Positions 25,494 through 34,938 of a stretch of 64,000 nucleotides of DNA are shown here, piece after piece. The stretch comes from Ruegeria marisrubri. GTDB lineage: Bacteria > Pseudomonadota > Alphaproteobacteria > Rhodobacterales > Rhodobacteraceae. The translations under genes were made by a program, and so were the position numbers. The notes beneath the pieces are model-generated. The model was not told where the DNA came from, made no database searches, and saw only the letters and a program-made list of their open reading frames with translations. The stretch covers positions 186,001-250,000 of the forward strand of contig NZ_LQBQ01000034.1 in NCBI RefSeq assembly GCF_001507595.1. Direction: 5' to 3'. How positions within the stretch are numbered: position 1 is the stretch's first letter; each line of letters starts with the position of its first letter.

Positions 25494-27304
25494 TGACGAC
25501 CCCGATCGATACCGTCCGACGCGTGACAGACCGGATCATCGCGCGCAGCGAAGCAACCCGAAACCCCTATCTCGACCGCATGGCAGCGGCCCATTCCAAA
25601 GGACCGGCCCGGGCGCATCTTTCCTGCAGCGGTCAGGCGCATGCCTATGCGGCCAGCGGGGCCGACAAGGACGCCTTGGCGGGCGGTTCGGCGGGCAATC
25701 TGGGAATTGTCACCACCTACAACGACATGTTGTCGGCACATCAGCCCTATGAACGCTACCCTGAACTGATCCGGCAGGCAGCGCGTGATGCAGGCGGAAC
25801 GGCACAGGTCGCCGGCGGGGTTCCGGCGATGTGCGATGGCGTGACCCAGGGCGAGGCAGGTATGGAGCTGTCCCTGTTTTCGCGCGACGTGATTGCGCTC
25901 GCCGCCTCGGTGGCGCTCAGCCACAACACCTTCGACGCCGCGGTGTTTCTCGGCGTCTGCGACAAGATCGTTCCCGGCCTCGTCATCGCGGCACAGGCCT
26001 TCGGGCATTTGCCGGCGGTGTTCCTGCCCGCAGGACCAATGGAAAGCGGTCTGTCTAACGAAGAGAAAGCCAAGGTCCGGCGCCAGTTCGCCGCCGGCGA
26101 AGTCGGCCGGGACGCGCTGATGGCCGCCGAGATGGCCGCCTATCACGGGCCCGGAACCTGCACCTTCTATGGCACGGCCAACACGAACCAGATGCTGATG
26201 GAGTTCATGGGGCTGCACCTGCCGGGGGCCAGTTTCGTGCCGCCCAACACCGAATTGCGCGACGCCCTGACCTGCGAGGGGGCCCGCCGCGCACTGTCGC
26301 TGAGCGCGCTCGGCAACGACTACACGCCGGTCTGCGACATTCTCGACGAGCGCGCCTTCGTCAATGGCATCATCGGCCTGAATGCCACCGGCGGCTCGAC
26401 GAACCTGCTGATCCATCTGGTCGCCATGGCCCGGGCGGGCGGCATCCTGCTTGACTGGCAGGACTTCTCGGACCTCAGCGAGGTCACGCCGCTGATGGCG
26501 CGAGTCTATCCCAACGGGTTGGCAGATGTGAACCATTTCCACGCTGCCGGCGGGCTCGGTTACATGATCGGCGAATTGCTGAAGGCCGGTCTTCTACATC
26601 CCGACACGAAAACGGTCGCGGGAACGGGCCTGGAAAACTACACCATGGACCCGCAATATTCGGACGGCGTCCTGACATGGCGCGCGGGATCAGGCCACAG
26701 CCTGAACGACAAGATCCTGCGCCCTGCAAATGACCCGTTCCAGCCGACCGGCGGGCTCAAGCGGCTGACCGGATCGCTGGGCACGGCGGTGATCAAGGTC
26801 TCGGCAGTCGCGCCCGAGCACCACGTGGTCGAAGCGCCGGCTCGCGTCTTCGCTGACCAGAACGACGTCAAGGCAGCCTTCAAGGCGGGCGAGTTGACCG
26901 GTGACGTGGTGGTTGTCGTCCGGTTTCAGGGGCCAAAGGCCAACGGCATGCCGGAACTGCACAGCCTGACACCGCTCTTGTCGATCCTTCAGGGACGTGG
27001 ACAGAAAGTGGCTCTGGTGACCGATGGGCGCATGTCCGGCGCTTCGGGCAAGGTTCCCGCGGCCATTCATGTCTGTCCCGAAGCGGTGGACGGCGGGCCA
27101 ATCGCCAGACTGAAGGACGGAGATCTGATCCGGGTCGACGCCGTGGCCGGAACGCTGGAAATCCTGACGTCCGGCGTCGAAGAGCGCCCCGCCGCTATTG
27201 CGGATCTTTCCGCCAACCAGGCCGGCACCGGCCGCGAGCTGTTTGCCGCCTTCCGGAACTCGGTAGGCCCTGCAACCGCCGGCGCCACGATCTTCGGGGG
27301 CTGA
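25493..27304 (+). CDS. edd: 6-phosphogluconate dehydratase
   Basis: A 603-residue IlvD/Edd-family dehydratase with an iron-sulfur cluster, converting 6-phosphogluconate to 2-keto-3-deoxy-6-phosphogluconate. Cysteines expected to bind the cluster occur in [18 protein letters not shown], GVCDKIVPG and [15 protein letters not shown] segments; the signature [14 protein letters not shown] is also present. ATG 25493 is preceded by GGAGGGG; the frame is open upstream into pgl but the family start and length fit 25493. Confidence 0.96.
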   Translation: MTTPIDTVRRVTDRIIARSEATRNPYLDRMAAAHSKGPARAHLSCSGQAHAYAASGADKDALAGGSAGNLGIVTTYNDMLSAHQPYERYPELIRQAARDAGGTAQVAGGVPAMCDGVTQGEAGMELSLFSRDVIALAASVALSHNTFDAAVFLGVCDKIVPGLVIAAQAFGHLPAVFLPAGPMESGLSNEEKAKVRRQFAAGEVGRDALMAAEMAAYHGPGTCTFYGTANTNQMLMEFMGLHLPGASFVPPNTELRDALTCEGARRALSLSALGNDYTPVCDILDERAFVNGIIGLNATGGSTNLLIHLVAMARAGGILLDWQDFSDLSEVTPLMARVYPNGLADVNHFHAAGGLGYMIGELLKAGLLHPDTKTVAGTGLENYTMDPQYSDGVLTWRAGSGHSLNDKILRPANDPFQPTGGLKRLTGSLGTAVIKVSAVAPEHHVVEAPARVFADQNDVKAAFKAGELTGDVVVVVRFQGPKANGMPELHSLTPLLSILQGRGQKVALVTDGRMSGASGKVPAAIHVCPEAVDGGPIARLKDGDLIRVDAVAGTLEILTSGVEERPAAIADLSANQAGTGRELFAAFRNSVGPATAGATIFGG

Positions 27305-27308
27305 TCCC

Positions 27309-27962
27309 GTGGCCCTTACTCCTTCCGACGCAAGCCGGCTGACCCGGGAAGTCTGCGGGTTTGCCCCCATCGTTCCGGTCCTGGTGATCGACGACGTCGC
27401 TAACGCCCGTCCCCTGGCCGAGGCCCTTGTCGCCGGCGGGCTGCCGGCGCTGGAAGTGACCCTGCGCACACCGGCTGCGCTGCCGGCGATCCGTGCCATG
27501 GCCGAGGTCGCTGGTGGGTACGTTGGGGCCGGCACGCTGGTCACGCCCGACGATGTCCGGGCTGCGAAAGCGGCCGGCGCGACGTTCGGCGTATCTCCCG
27601 GCGCCACGGATGAATTGCTGGCCGCCTGCGAGGAAGAGGATCTGCCGCTCTTGCCGGGGGCCGCGACGGCGAGCGAGACGATGCGCCTCCTGTCGCGCGG
27701 ATACGACATGCTCAAATTCTTTCCGGCCGAAGCCTCGGGCGGCGCACCAGCGCTGAACGCGCTCGCTGCACCACTTCCCCAAATTACCTTCTGCCCGACC
27801 GGGGGGATCAGTCCTGGCAGCGCGACGGCTTACCTGCGCCTGCCCAACGTCCTTTGCGCTGGCGGCAGTTGGGTCGCCCCGAAGAACCTCGTTGCAGCCA
27901 AGGACTGGTCGGGAATCGAAGCACTGGCCCGAGCGGCCTCCGAACTGGGAAAAACACAATGA
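27309..27962 (+). CDS. eda: KDPG aldolase (2-keto-3-deoxy-6-phosphogluconate aldolase)
   Basis: A 217-residue class I aldolase splitting KDPG to pyruvate and glyceraldehyde 3-phosphate. The catalytic glutamate lies in [11 protein letters not shown] and the Schiff-base lysine in [18 protein letters not shown] and CPTGGI form the phosphate-binding parts. The start is GTG 27309, 4 bp after edd. The stop overlaps the pgi ATG (ATGA). Confidence 0.95.
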   Translation: MALTPSDASRLTREVCGFAPIVPVLVIDDVANARPLAEALVAGGLPALEVTLRTPAALPAIRAMAEVAGGYVGAGTLVTPDDVRAAKAAGATFGVSPGATDELLAACEEEDLPLLPGAATASETMRLLSRGYDMLKFFPAEASGGAPALNALAAPLPQITFCPTGGISPGSATAYLRLPNVLCAGGSWVAPKNLVAAKDWSGIEALARAASELGKTQ

Positions 27963-29566
27963 GCGACATCTGGAACAAGCTGGAACGGAACCTTGCCGCG
28001 GCGGGTGATCGCCGGATCCTTTCCCTGTTTGACGACCCTGAGCGTTTCGGCACGTTCTCGGCGGAAACCGATGGAATGCTTCTCGACATCTCGAAGACCA
28101 ACATCGACGGCGATGCCTTGTCTCTCTTGATCCGGCTGGCGGAAACCACCGGCGTCGCAAAAAAGCGCGACGCCATGTTCCGAGGCGAAAAGATAAACGT
28201 CACAGAAGACCGTGCCGTCTTGCACACGGCGCTTCGCGCCCCGGCATCGGATCCACTGATGGTCGATGGCAAAGACGTGCGGCCGCCGATCGCCGAAACG
28301 CTACGTCGCATGGAACGTTTCGCCGAAGACATCCGGTCGGGCTGGATCACCTCTTCCACCGGACAAAGCTTTACCGAAGTGATCAACATCGGCATCGGCG
28401 GCTCCGATCTTGGTCCGGCGATGGCGGTTCGGGCGCTCGCCCCCTTTCATGACGGGCCGCGCTGCCACTTCATTTCCAATGTCGATGGCGCCGACGCCGC
28501 GGACACGCTTCGCGATCTCGATCCGCGCCGGACGTTGGTTGTGGTGGCCTCCAAGACTTTCACCACGATCGAAACCATGACCAATGCGAATACCGTTTTG
28601 AAGTGGCTGCGCGCCGCCTTGGGCGAAGGGGCCGTTTCGCACCTGGCCGCGGTATCGACCGCATTGGACAAGACCGCCGACATTGGCATTGCCCCCGACC
28701 GGGTGTTCGGCTTTGCTGATTGGGTCGGCGGGCGCTATTCGCTCTGGGGTCCGGTCGGCCTGCCGATCATGCTGGCTGTCGGGCCCGAGGGCTTCTGCGA
28801 ATTCCTGTCGGGCAGCCACGCCTTGGACCGGCATTTTCAGGACGCGCCGCTGAACCAGAATCTTCCCGTCCTGCTCGGATTGGTGGGTATCTGGCATCGC
28901 AACATCTGCAACTATCCCACCCGCGCGGTGCTGCCGTATGACCAGCGGCTGGCGCGGCTTCCCGCTTATCTTCAGCAGCTCGACATGGAAAGCAACGGCA
29001 AGGGCGTGACGATCGACGGCCAGGACTTGCCCCGCCCCTCCGGCCCGGTCGTGTGGGGTGAGCCCGGCACCAATGGACAGCACGCCTTCTACCAGCTTCT
29101 CCATCAGGGAACCGAGGTCGTTCCGGCGGAATTCCTGATCGCCGCCGAAAGCCACGAGCCCGATCTCATGGAACACCACGACCTGCTGAAAGCCAATTGC
29201 CTCGCCCAATCCGAGGCACTGATGATTGGGCGATCCTTCGAAACGGCCAAGGAGATCGCTGCAGGCCTCGGTTTCGACGGCGACGAGCGGCAAGTTCAAG
29301 CCGCGCACCGAACTTTCGAAGGCAACCGCCCGTCGGTGACACTCGCCTACCCAAAACTGACGCCCTTCACGCTCGGCCAAATCATCACCCTCTACGAGCA
29401 CCGCGTCTTTGTCGAAGGCGTGATCTGGGGAATCAATTCCTTCGACCAATGGGGCGTGGAACTGGGCAAGGAACTGGCCAATGCGCTGTTGCCGATGGTT
29501 CGGGGCGCACCCGCGCAAGGCAAAGACGCCTCGACCCGGGGGCTTCTCAGGAAATTGTCCGGGTGA
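27959..29566 (+). CDS. pgi: glucose-6-phosphate isomerase
   Basis: A 535-residue isomerase interconverting fructose 6-phosphate and glucose 6-phosphate. Signatures: [14 protein letters not shown], then [23 protein letters not shown] and the catalytic region [20 protein letters not shown] 27959 overlaps the eda stop by 4 bp; the open frame to 27854 lies inside eda and is not used. It closes the module, feeding polyol-derived fructose 6-phosphate into the Zwf/Entner-Doudoroff route. Confidence 0.96.
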   Translation: MSDIWNKLERNLAAAGDRRILSLFDDPERFGTFSAETDGMLLDISKTNIDGDALSLLIRLAETTGVAKKRDAMFRGEKINVTEDRAVLHTALRAPASDPLMVDGKDVRPPIAETLRRMERFAEDIRSGWITSSTGQSFTEVINIGIGGSDLGPAMAVRALAPFHDGPRCHFISNVDGADAADTLRDLDPRRTLVVVASKTFTTIETMTNANTVLKWLRAALGEGAVSHLAAVSTALDKTADIGIAPDRVFGFADWVGGRYSLWGPVGLPIMLAVGPEGFCEFLSGSHALDRHFQDAPLNQNLPVLLGLVGIWHRNICNYPTRAVLPYDQRLARLPAYLQQLDMESNGKGVTIDGQDLPRPSGPVVWGEPGTNGQHAFYQLLHQGTEVVPAEFLIAAESHEPDLMEHHDLLKANCLAQSEALMIGRSFETAKEIAAGLGFDGDERQVQAAHRTFEGNRPSVTLAYPKLTPFTLGQIITLYEHRVFVEGVIWGINSFDQWGVELGKELANALLPMVRGAPAQGKDASTRGLLRKLSG

Positions 29567-29858
29567 GGACACCGCGCGAAAGTGTGAGCGAGGGCGCGGA
29601 GAGCCTTCGGCAGCTTCCGATTGCCTCACGGTTCTCATTCCTGCGTACCAAATACGCCAATCTGAATGGCTGAACCGTTTCTTGCCCGCAGCAAAGTTCT
29701 GGAATCCACCATTCAAAGGGAGACGTCACAGTTGAGTACGGCTCGAACCGGCCGTTCACCTTTGCCGCAGCGAATGTCGGCTCTCCGCCCCTTGCGCCGA
29801 ATGCTGCGAGTTTCATCAACGGCTAGTATGGGCTCAGGGCAGTCATCTGAGTAGATCG
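29567..29858. other. spacer after pgi with a 9-bp inverted repeat
   Basis: No gene is recognised. A perfect inverted repeat, GTCATCTGA (29842-29850) and TCAGATGAC (29860-29868) with 9 nt between, spans the junction to the repeated segment at 29859. It has no T run, so it is not a typical terminator. Decayed spacer sequence with mixed composition fills the rest. Confidence 0.6.
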
Positions 29859-30318
29859 GTCAGATGACCGGTATGCGCTGCAATCGGGTCTTTCGCCGAC
29901 CGGGGCTCGTGGCCCCGGCCGTCGAGATGCGGAGCCTAGTCGGGCAGCTTTGCATCGATGATCTGGAGGATGCGGCGGATCTGGCCGATTTCTTCATCGA
30001 TCTGATTGATCAACCGTGTGTCCGCGGCCTTATCCTGCCGGTCTTGCAGATGGCGCAGTTCCTCCTCGAACATGTCACGCCGTCCGACGAACCAGTCGTA
30101 CTCGGCCTTCTCCTCCTTTGTCGCCGGACCCACGACTCTGGCTGTTCCCTCAATCATGTCGATCTTCACGTGATCGGGGTGCGGCAGCGGTTCGGGCAGA
30201 TCGGTGATGCCGAGCTGTTCTCGGCGACGCAGTTCCTTTTCCCATTCGACCTTGTAAGTGATCGCGGTATCCAGCCACTGATCGTGCAGGATCTTCCGCG
30301 AGCTTTCGACCGAAGCCA
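29859..30318 (+). repeat. copy B of the 460-bp imperfect direct repeat
   Basis: Matches 2609-3069 in the same orientation. Homology stops at A30318, where the DUF5681 frame (minus strand) meets the TRAP permease frame (plus strand). It seems to be a leftover from an insertion of the element type seen in region 1, followed by deletion. Confidence 0.85.
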
Positions 30319-30319
30319 A
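29936..30319 (-). pseudogene. DUF5681 gene fragment (C-terminal 127 codons)
   Basis: From ASVESSRKILHDQWLDTA to the end at IIDAKLPD the translation is nearly identical to the C-terminal half of the full-length protein at 2687-3391, with a few substitutions (for example DLPEPLPHP for DLPDPLPHP) and the same stop. The N-terminal half with the GQSGNPKGRP motif is missing because the gene is cut at 30318. The apparent ATG is created by the junction and no promoter is evident. Confidence 0.88.
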
Positions 30320-31244
30320 GGTCGCCTATCCGAGCATGAAGAAGTACAACTACTCGGATGAGCTTGCCTCCGGGACCATTGCCGCTGGCGGCACGCTGGG
30401 CATTCTGATCCCGCCCTCGATCATCATGGTGGTCTACGGCATCCTGACCCAGACCAATATCGGGGACCTGTTCATCGCGGGTGTGATCCCCGGCCTACTG
30501 GGCCTCGCGCTTTATATGATCGCGATCCGGTTCGTTGCAGCCCGCAATCCGAGCCATGCACCACAAGGCGAAAAGACGCCTTGGCCGGAAAAGCTGAAAG
30601 CGTTGTCCGGCATCTGGCCTTTCGTTCTGCTGTTCGGTCTCATCATCGGCGGCCTTTATGCCAAGCTTTTCACACCGACCGAAGCGGCCGGCATGGGCGC
30701 AGGCCTCGCGATCCTGATTGCGACCTTCCATGGCCGCCTGACCTGGAAAGTGCTTCGAACCGTCATCATCGACACGGCCTATACGTCAGTCTCGCTCTAC
30801 ACGGTCCTGTTTGGTGCGCTGATGCTGTCCAAACTGCTGACCCTGTCCGGTCTGGCAGCCGGTGTCCTCGCGCTGGTGCAATCTACCGGGTTGGAAGGCT
30901 ACCCTCTGATCTTCGCGATCATGCTCGTGTTCATGGTATTGGGCTGCGTCATGGATTCCATGGCGATCATTCTGATCTTCGTGCCACTCTTCGCACCGAT
31001 CGTTGTCGCTCAAGGGTTCGATCTGGTCTGGTTCGGCATCATCGTTATCGTTGTGACCGAAATCGCGCTTGTGACGCCGCCCGTCGGAATGAACGTCTTC
31101 GTTCTCAAGGCCGTTCTGCCCGATGTTCCGGTTGTTCGGATCTTCAAGGGCCTCGTACCCTTTATCGCGGTCGATGTGGTGCGCCTTGCATTGCTGGTGG
31201 CCTTCCCCGCGATCACGCTTTGGCTGGGAAGCACCGTCGGTTAG
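30318..31244 (+). pseudogene. TRAP transporter large permease (DctM), 5'-truncated
   Basis: The frame is open from AAG 30318 and reads KVAYPSMKKYNYSDELASG, then GTLGILIPPSIIMVVYGI, the conserved middle of DctM permeases, followed by several transmembrane helices to the normal C-terminus. Complete DctM proteins have about 425-440 residues; here about 308 remain, so roughly 120-130 N-terminal residues are lost, along with any dctP and dctQ genes that normally precede it. A start at 30336 (ATG, no ribosome binding site) could only make a partial, probably inactive protein. Confidence 0.88.
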
Positions 31245-31274
31245 ACGTGAGCCACTTTCCAAATGAATAGCGAC

Positions 31275-31296
31275 GGGCGAGGAGAAATCCTCGCCC
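31275..31296 (+). terminator. hairpin terminator after the DctM remnant
   Basis: A perfect 9-bp stem, GGGCGAGGA (31275-31283) and TCCTCGCCC (31288-31296), with a GAAA tetraloop, 30 bp after the stop. The downstream T run is weak (CATTATTAGG). It could serve both the DctM remnant and the convergent GST gene. Confidence 0.7.
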
Positions 31297-31318
31297 CTCG
31301 CATTATTAGGCGATGTCC

Positions 31319-32278
31319 TCAAAGGCTCAGCAGTTCCGCGATATGATCGGGTGCCTTCGGCACGATCCCATTGGGGTTGAGCGCCTTGATCGAATAGTAG
31401 CCATGCAGGATGTGATCCATGTTCACCGTTTCCCGCAAGCCGGGCAAGTCGAGCATCCGTGTGACGTAGTCGGTGAGCCGGGGGTAGTCCTTGACCTGCC
31501 GCCGATTGGTCTTGAACAGACCATGATAGGCTGCGTCGAACCGGATCAGCGTCACGAAGGCGCGAATGTCCGTTTCCGTCACGCTGTCCCCGAACAGGTA
31601 GTCGCCAGTCAGCCGTTCCTCAAGCTCGTCCAGCATGGCGAACACGCCCTCCAGCGCCTCTTCATAGGCAGGCTGAGACGATGTGAAACCAGCCTTGTAA
31701 ACACCGTTATTGAGCAAGTCGTAGAGGCGGGGATTCAGAGCGTCGATCTCGGCGGCCAGATGCGCGGGATAGAGCCGCAGATCGGAGGGCATGAGATGTT
31801 CGAATGCGGTATCGAACATGCGAAGGATATCGGCGCTTTCGTTGTTCACCATCACATTCCGCTTCGTGTCCCAGAGCACCGGAACCGTTGCGCGCCCGGT
31901 GAATCGCGGATCGGCTTGGGTATAGATCTCGTGCATATAGCGCGCGCTGAACTGCGGATCCTCGTCGGCGCCGGGATAGCCACCGAAACGCCATCCCTGA
32001 TCGGTCAGGGTCGGGTTCACCACAGCTACCGGGATCATATCATCGAGCCCCTTCAGCTTTCGGGCTATCAGCGCACGCGACGCCCAGGGACAGATCAGCG
32101 CAACATAAAGCCGGTAGCGGCCAGGTTCGGCGGGGAACCCGCCCTCCCCGGTTGGGCCAGGCGCGCCGTCTGGCGTGATCCAGTTGCGAAAGCGGGAGGT
32201 CTGGCGCACGAAGCGACCGTCCTTGTCGGCCTTTTGCACCGGTTGCCAGTTTTCCATCCATTTGCCATCCACAAGCAT
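31319..32278 (-). CDS. glutathionyl-hydroquinone reductase (Xi-class GST)
   Basis: A 319-residue protein of the ECM4/YqjG type, which reduces glutathionyl-hydroquinones. The thioredoxin-like domain has the Xi-class active-site motif CPWASRA with catalytic cysteine, and a C-terminal helical domain follows (YLFGDSVTETDIRAFVTLIRFD). It lies 12 bp downstream of a dioxygenase gene and next to DoxX, a set consistent with aromatic/quinone detoxification. Confidence 0.9.
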   Translation of the reverse strand: MLVDGKWMENWQPVQKADKDGRFVRQTSRFRNWITPDGAPGPTGEGGFPAEPGRYRLYVALICPWASRALIARKLKGLDDMIPVAVVNPTLTDQGWRFGGYPGADEDPQFSARYMHEIYTQADPRFTGRATVPVLWDTKRNVMVNNESADILRMFDTAFEHLMPSDLRLYPAHLAAEIDALNPRLYDLLNNGVYKAGFTSSQPAYEEALEGVFAMLDELEERLTGDYLFGDSVTETDIRAFVTLIRFDAAYHGLFKTNRRQVKDYPRLTDYVTRMLDLPGLRETVNMDHILHGYYSIKALNPNGIVPKAPDHIAELLSL

Positions 32279-32290
32279 GTGCCGGTCTCC

Positions 32291-33112
32291 TCAGGTCGCG
32301 TGAAAGATGAAGGACCGCATCGACACCGATCCAAGATCGATCGCATCGGTCATGAAGATCAGCTCGTCGCGCGTGTCCGACGCACCGGCGATGGTCAGCG
32401 CTGGCAGGTAATGATCCACGGTCGGATGCGCCGCGGTAAAGAGGGCGCCCATCCCTTCCGCATCCGCCAGCGCGCGAAAATCCCGGTCCGAGAGACGGTC
32501 GGCGAAAAGCGCGTCGAATTCCTGCGCGAAATCGTGTGGCGTGCCACCCCGGCGCATGGCGCGCAGATTGTGAACGACATTGCCCGAGCCGAGGATCAGG
32601 ATGCCCCGGTCCCGCAGGTCCGACAAAGCGCGGCCGATCTCCAGTTGATGTTCCAGCCCCCGTCCCATGTCGACCGAGACCTGAAAGACCGGCACATCCG
32701 CATCGCGATAAAGAAACTTCAGGACAGCCCAAGCACCGTGGTCGAGGCCCCAGGTATCATCCCCGGCGGCGCGGTGGCTGCCGAGAAGCGACACTACCTC
32801 GCGCGCCAGATCAGGCTGGCCGGGGGCCGGGTAGCGCTGTTGATAGAGCGCCTCGGGGAAGCCGTAGAAATCGTGGATCGTGCGCGGCATAGCCGAAACA
32901 TCCAAAAGGGTCGTTCCGTTGGTCGTCCAATGAGCAGAGGCGACGAGGATCGCCTTCGGTCGTGGCAAGCTTTGGCCAAGCAGCGCCCAGGATCGGCTGA
33001 ACGGCCCGTCTTCGATCGCATGCATCGGATTGCCATGCCCGAGAAATACGACCGGCATCCGGTCGCAGGGCGCAAATCGATCCTTGAGGTCTTGTAGGCT
33101 GTGAATACGCAT
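32291..33112 (-). CDS. extradiol ring-cleavage dioxygenase, LigB/YgiD (DODA) type
   Basis: A 273-residue class III extradiol dioxygenase-like protein. Metal-ligand histidines are in FLGHGNPMHA, SAHW and HGAWAVL, with a further histidine in AAHPTVDHYLPAL. E. coli YgiD is a DOPA 4,5-dioxygenase; the natural substrate here is unknown. It precedes the GST gene on the same strand. Confidence 0.88.
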   Translation of the reverse strand: MRIHSLQDLKDRFAPCDRMPVVFLGHGNPMHAIEDGPFSRSWALLGQSLPRPKAILVASAHWTTNGTTLLDVSAMPRTIHDFYGFPEALYQQRYPAPGQPDLAREVVSLLGSHRAAGDDTWGLDHGAWAVLKFLYRDADVPVFQVSVDMGRGLEHQLEIGRALSDLRDRGILILGSGNVVHNLRAMRRGGTPHDFAQEFDALFADRLSDRDFRALADAEGMGALFTAAHPTVDHYLPALTIAGASDTRDELIFMTDAIDLGSVSMRSFIFHAT

Positions 33113-33115
33113 GAT

Positions 33116-33145
33116 GGGCCGCTTTCGATTGTGTCCGAGCGGCCC
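33116..33145 (-). terminator. hairpin between doxX and the dioxygenase gene
   Basis: GGGCCGCT (33116-33123) pairs with AGCGGCCC (33138-33145). An alternative stem, GCGGCC (33139-33144) and GGCCGC (33149-33154), overlaps it. It lies 28 bp after the DoxX stop and just before the dioxygenase start, so it may be a partial terminator; it has no T run. Confidence 0.45.
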
Positions 33146-33172
33146 AAAGGCCGCCCGGGATTGATGGGAAGA

Positions 33173-33595
33173 TCAGGCGAACTGGCCCAGTGCCCTCTGC
33201 AGCGCCGGGACTTTCAGCGCGATGGCACCGCTGCCGAGCGTTGCAATCGCTCCCTGCACGACTGCCCAGAAAATCGGGAATTCCCAGCCTCCGCCTTCCG
33301 CCGAGAACAGCCAGCCATTCCCGGCATGAACCCAGGTTGCCCCCAGAAGCACCGGGATCAGCGCCAGTGACACAAGACGCGTGCCGACACCGAGGATCAG
33401 GGCGATCCCGCCGACGATCTCTGCAGCGATCGTGAAATAGGCCAGAAGCCCGGGTAGGCCGAGGCTCTCGAAGAAGCCGACGGTTCCGGCGACGGTGAAG
33501 ACGCTGATCTTCAGCCAGCCATGGGCGAGAAAGAGCGAACCGCTCGCGACGCGAAGTGCAAAGGCGGCATAATCAGAGTTTGTTTGCGTGGTCAT
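33173..33595 (-). CDS. DoxX-family membrane protein
   Basis: A 140-residue membrane protein with four predicted helices (ALRVASGSLFLAHGWLKI; LLAYFTIAAEIVGGIALILG; LVSLALIPVLLGATWVHAG; a final one near the C-terminus). DoxX proteins are linked to quinone/thiol redox homeostasis. ATG 33595 fits the family; the open frame to 33724 is antisense to the LysR start region. It is divergent from the LysR gene, with 127 bp between starts, which suggests control by that regulator. Confidence 0.88.
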   Translation of the reverse strand: MTTQTNSDYAAFALRVASGSLFLAHGWLKISVFTVAGTVGFFESLGLPGLLAYFTIAAEIVGGIALILGVGTRLVSLALIPVLLGATWVHAGNGWLFSAEGGGWEFPIFWAVVQGAIATLGSGAIALKVPALQRALGQFA

Positions 33596-33722
33596 ATCCG
33601 TGTCCTTTTGTTGAAAGCCGCCCGAGGGACAACTTGTCTGAGAAGGAACATAAGCCTTGCAGATAGCCCTTAAAATGACGAAGATCGCGAATGACATTCC
33701 ATATTTTGTTCGCAATAATCGC

Positions 33723-34628
33723 ATGGACCTTTTCGATCAACTCCGCGCCTTCGTCGCCACGGCGCAGTCCGGCTCCTTCACCGGGGCGGCAGCGCAGCTG
33801 GGCATGTCAAACCGATTGACCTCGAAATACGTGGCCGAACTCGAGCAGCGTCTCGGTGTGCGGCTCTTTCAGCGCACAACCCGAAAGGTCGGGCTGACGC
33901 CGGCCGGGTCCGATCTTCTTTCCCGAGCCCCTGCCCTGCTAGACGAACTCGACGGCTTGCTGGCCGATGTCTCGGATTCCTCGAAGGGGTTGTCGGGCGT
34001 TCTGAGGATTTCCGCTCCGATCACCTTCGGCGAGCTCTACATCGCGGGAATGCTGGCGCGGTTCTCCGAACTTCACCCAGGGATCACCATCGACCTCAGG
34101 CTGAGCGATGCCTTCAGCGACCTTGCCGCAGAGGGAATCGACGTGGCCTTTCGAATTGGCCGCTTCGACATGGCCTCTCTCAAGGTCCGGCGACTTGGCG
34201 CGTTCGAAAGCCTGCCTGTCGCCAGCCCGGACTACCTCGCGCGGGTCGGCCGCCCAGAAACGCCAAACGAGCTCTCAGAACACAGCTGCATCGTCGATAC
34301 CAACCGCAGAAATCCCAAGCGTTGGGCCTTCGAACAAAACGGCACTCAGGTCGTGGCTCAGATTGAGGGCCGATTTCACGTTAATTCAGCAAGTGCCGCG
34401 GTCGATCTGACGCGCCGCGGCCTTGGGATCGCGTATGTTCCAAGCTTCGCCTTGAGCGGTGCACTCGATCGCGGCGAGCTGGTCCGGTTGCTTGAAAGCC
34501 ATGCCGGGGAACGCGGCGGCGTCGCTGCCGTCTACCTTGAAGGGCGCACACTGCCCCAAAAGGTGCGCGCGCTTATCGATTTTGCGGTTGGCGACTTTGG
34601 AAATGCCGGTGCGTATCAGCCGCCGTGA
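33723..34628 (+). CDS. LysR-family transcriptional regulator
   Basis: A 301-residue regulator. The N-terminal winged helix (FDQLRAFVATAQSGSFTGAA, then AQLGMSNRLTSKYVAELEQR) and RLFQRTTRKVGLTPAG are typical, followed by the substrate-binding domain. ATG 33723 is chosen because it starts the domain (MDLFDQL); an open extension to 33657 exists. It is divergent from doxX, the dioxygenase and the GST gene, which it probably regulates. Confidence 0.92.
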   Translation: MDLFDQLRAFVATAQSGSFTGAAAQLGMSNRLTSKYVAELEQRLGVRLFQRTTRKVGLTPAGSDLLSRAPALLDELDGLLADVSDSSKGLSGVLRISAPITFGELYIAGMLARFSELHPGITIDLRLSDAFSDLAAEGIDVAFRIGRFDMASLKVRRLGAFESLPVASPDYLARVGRPETPNELSEHSCIVDTNRRNPKRWAFEQNGTQVVAQIEGRFHVNSASAAVDLTRRGLGIAYVPSFALSGALDRGELVRLLESHAGERGGVAAVYLEGRTLPQKVRALIDFAVGDFGNAGAYQPP

Positions 34629-34938
34629 TCTGGAAAGGACACTCGGCATGGCGAGCCATTCAATCCTGAGCGGTGGCAGGGCACGGTCATACAGCCGTGG
34701 AACTGAAATGCCAGGTAAGCTCAACACTCTCATCAAGATCTTTCTCCTGACCGCCAAACCGTCTTAAGCTCGAAAAGGCACGATACTACGCGATCGAAGC
34801 GTGAACATACTTTGCACACAACGCCCCGCAACCCTCTGAAAACATGCCTTAATAGACACCTTCCATCACTGGAAACACTTGACGCCAGGCGAAGATAAAC
34901 TCATCAACTTGCGCCAACGCCTCTCGCTCACTCCCGAT
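34629..34938. other. spacer between LysR and terminase, no gene recognised
   Basis: About 310 bp. Since the terminase is transcribed toward this spacer, portal and capsid genes would be expected here in a prophage; none is present. Short open frames have no domain. No clear terminator is seen. Confidence 0.6.

Noticed and set aside
29567-29858. Terminator for pgi
   Set aside because: The inverted repeat at 29842-29868 is almost 280 bp past the stop, has a 9-nt loop and no T run.
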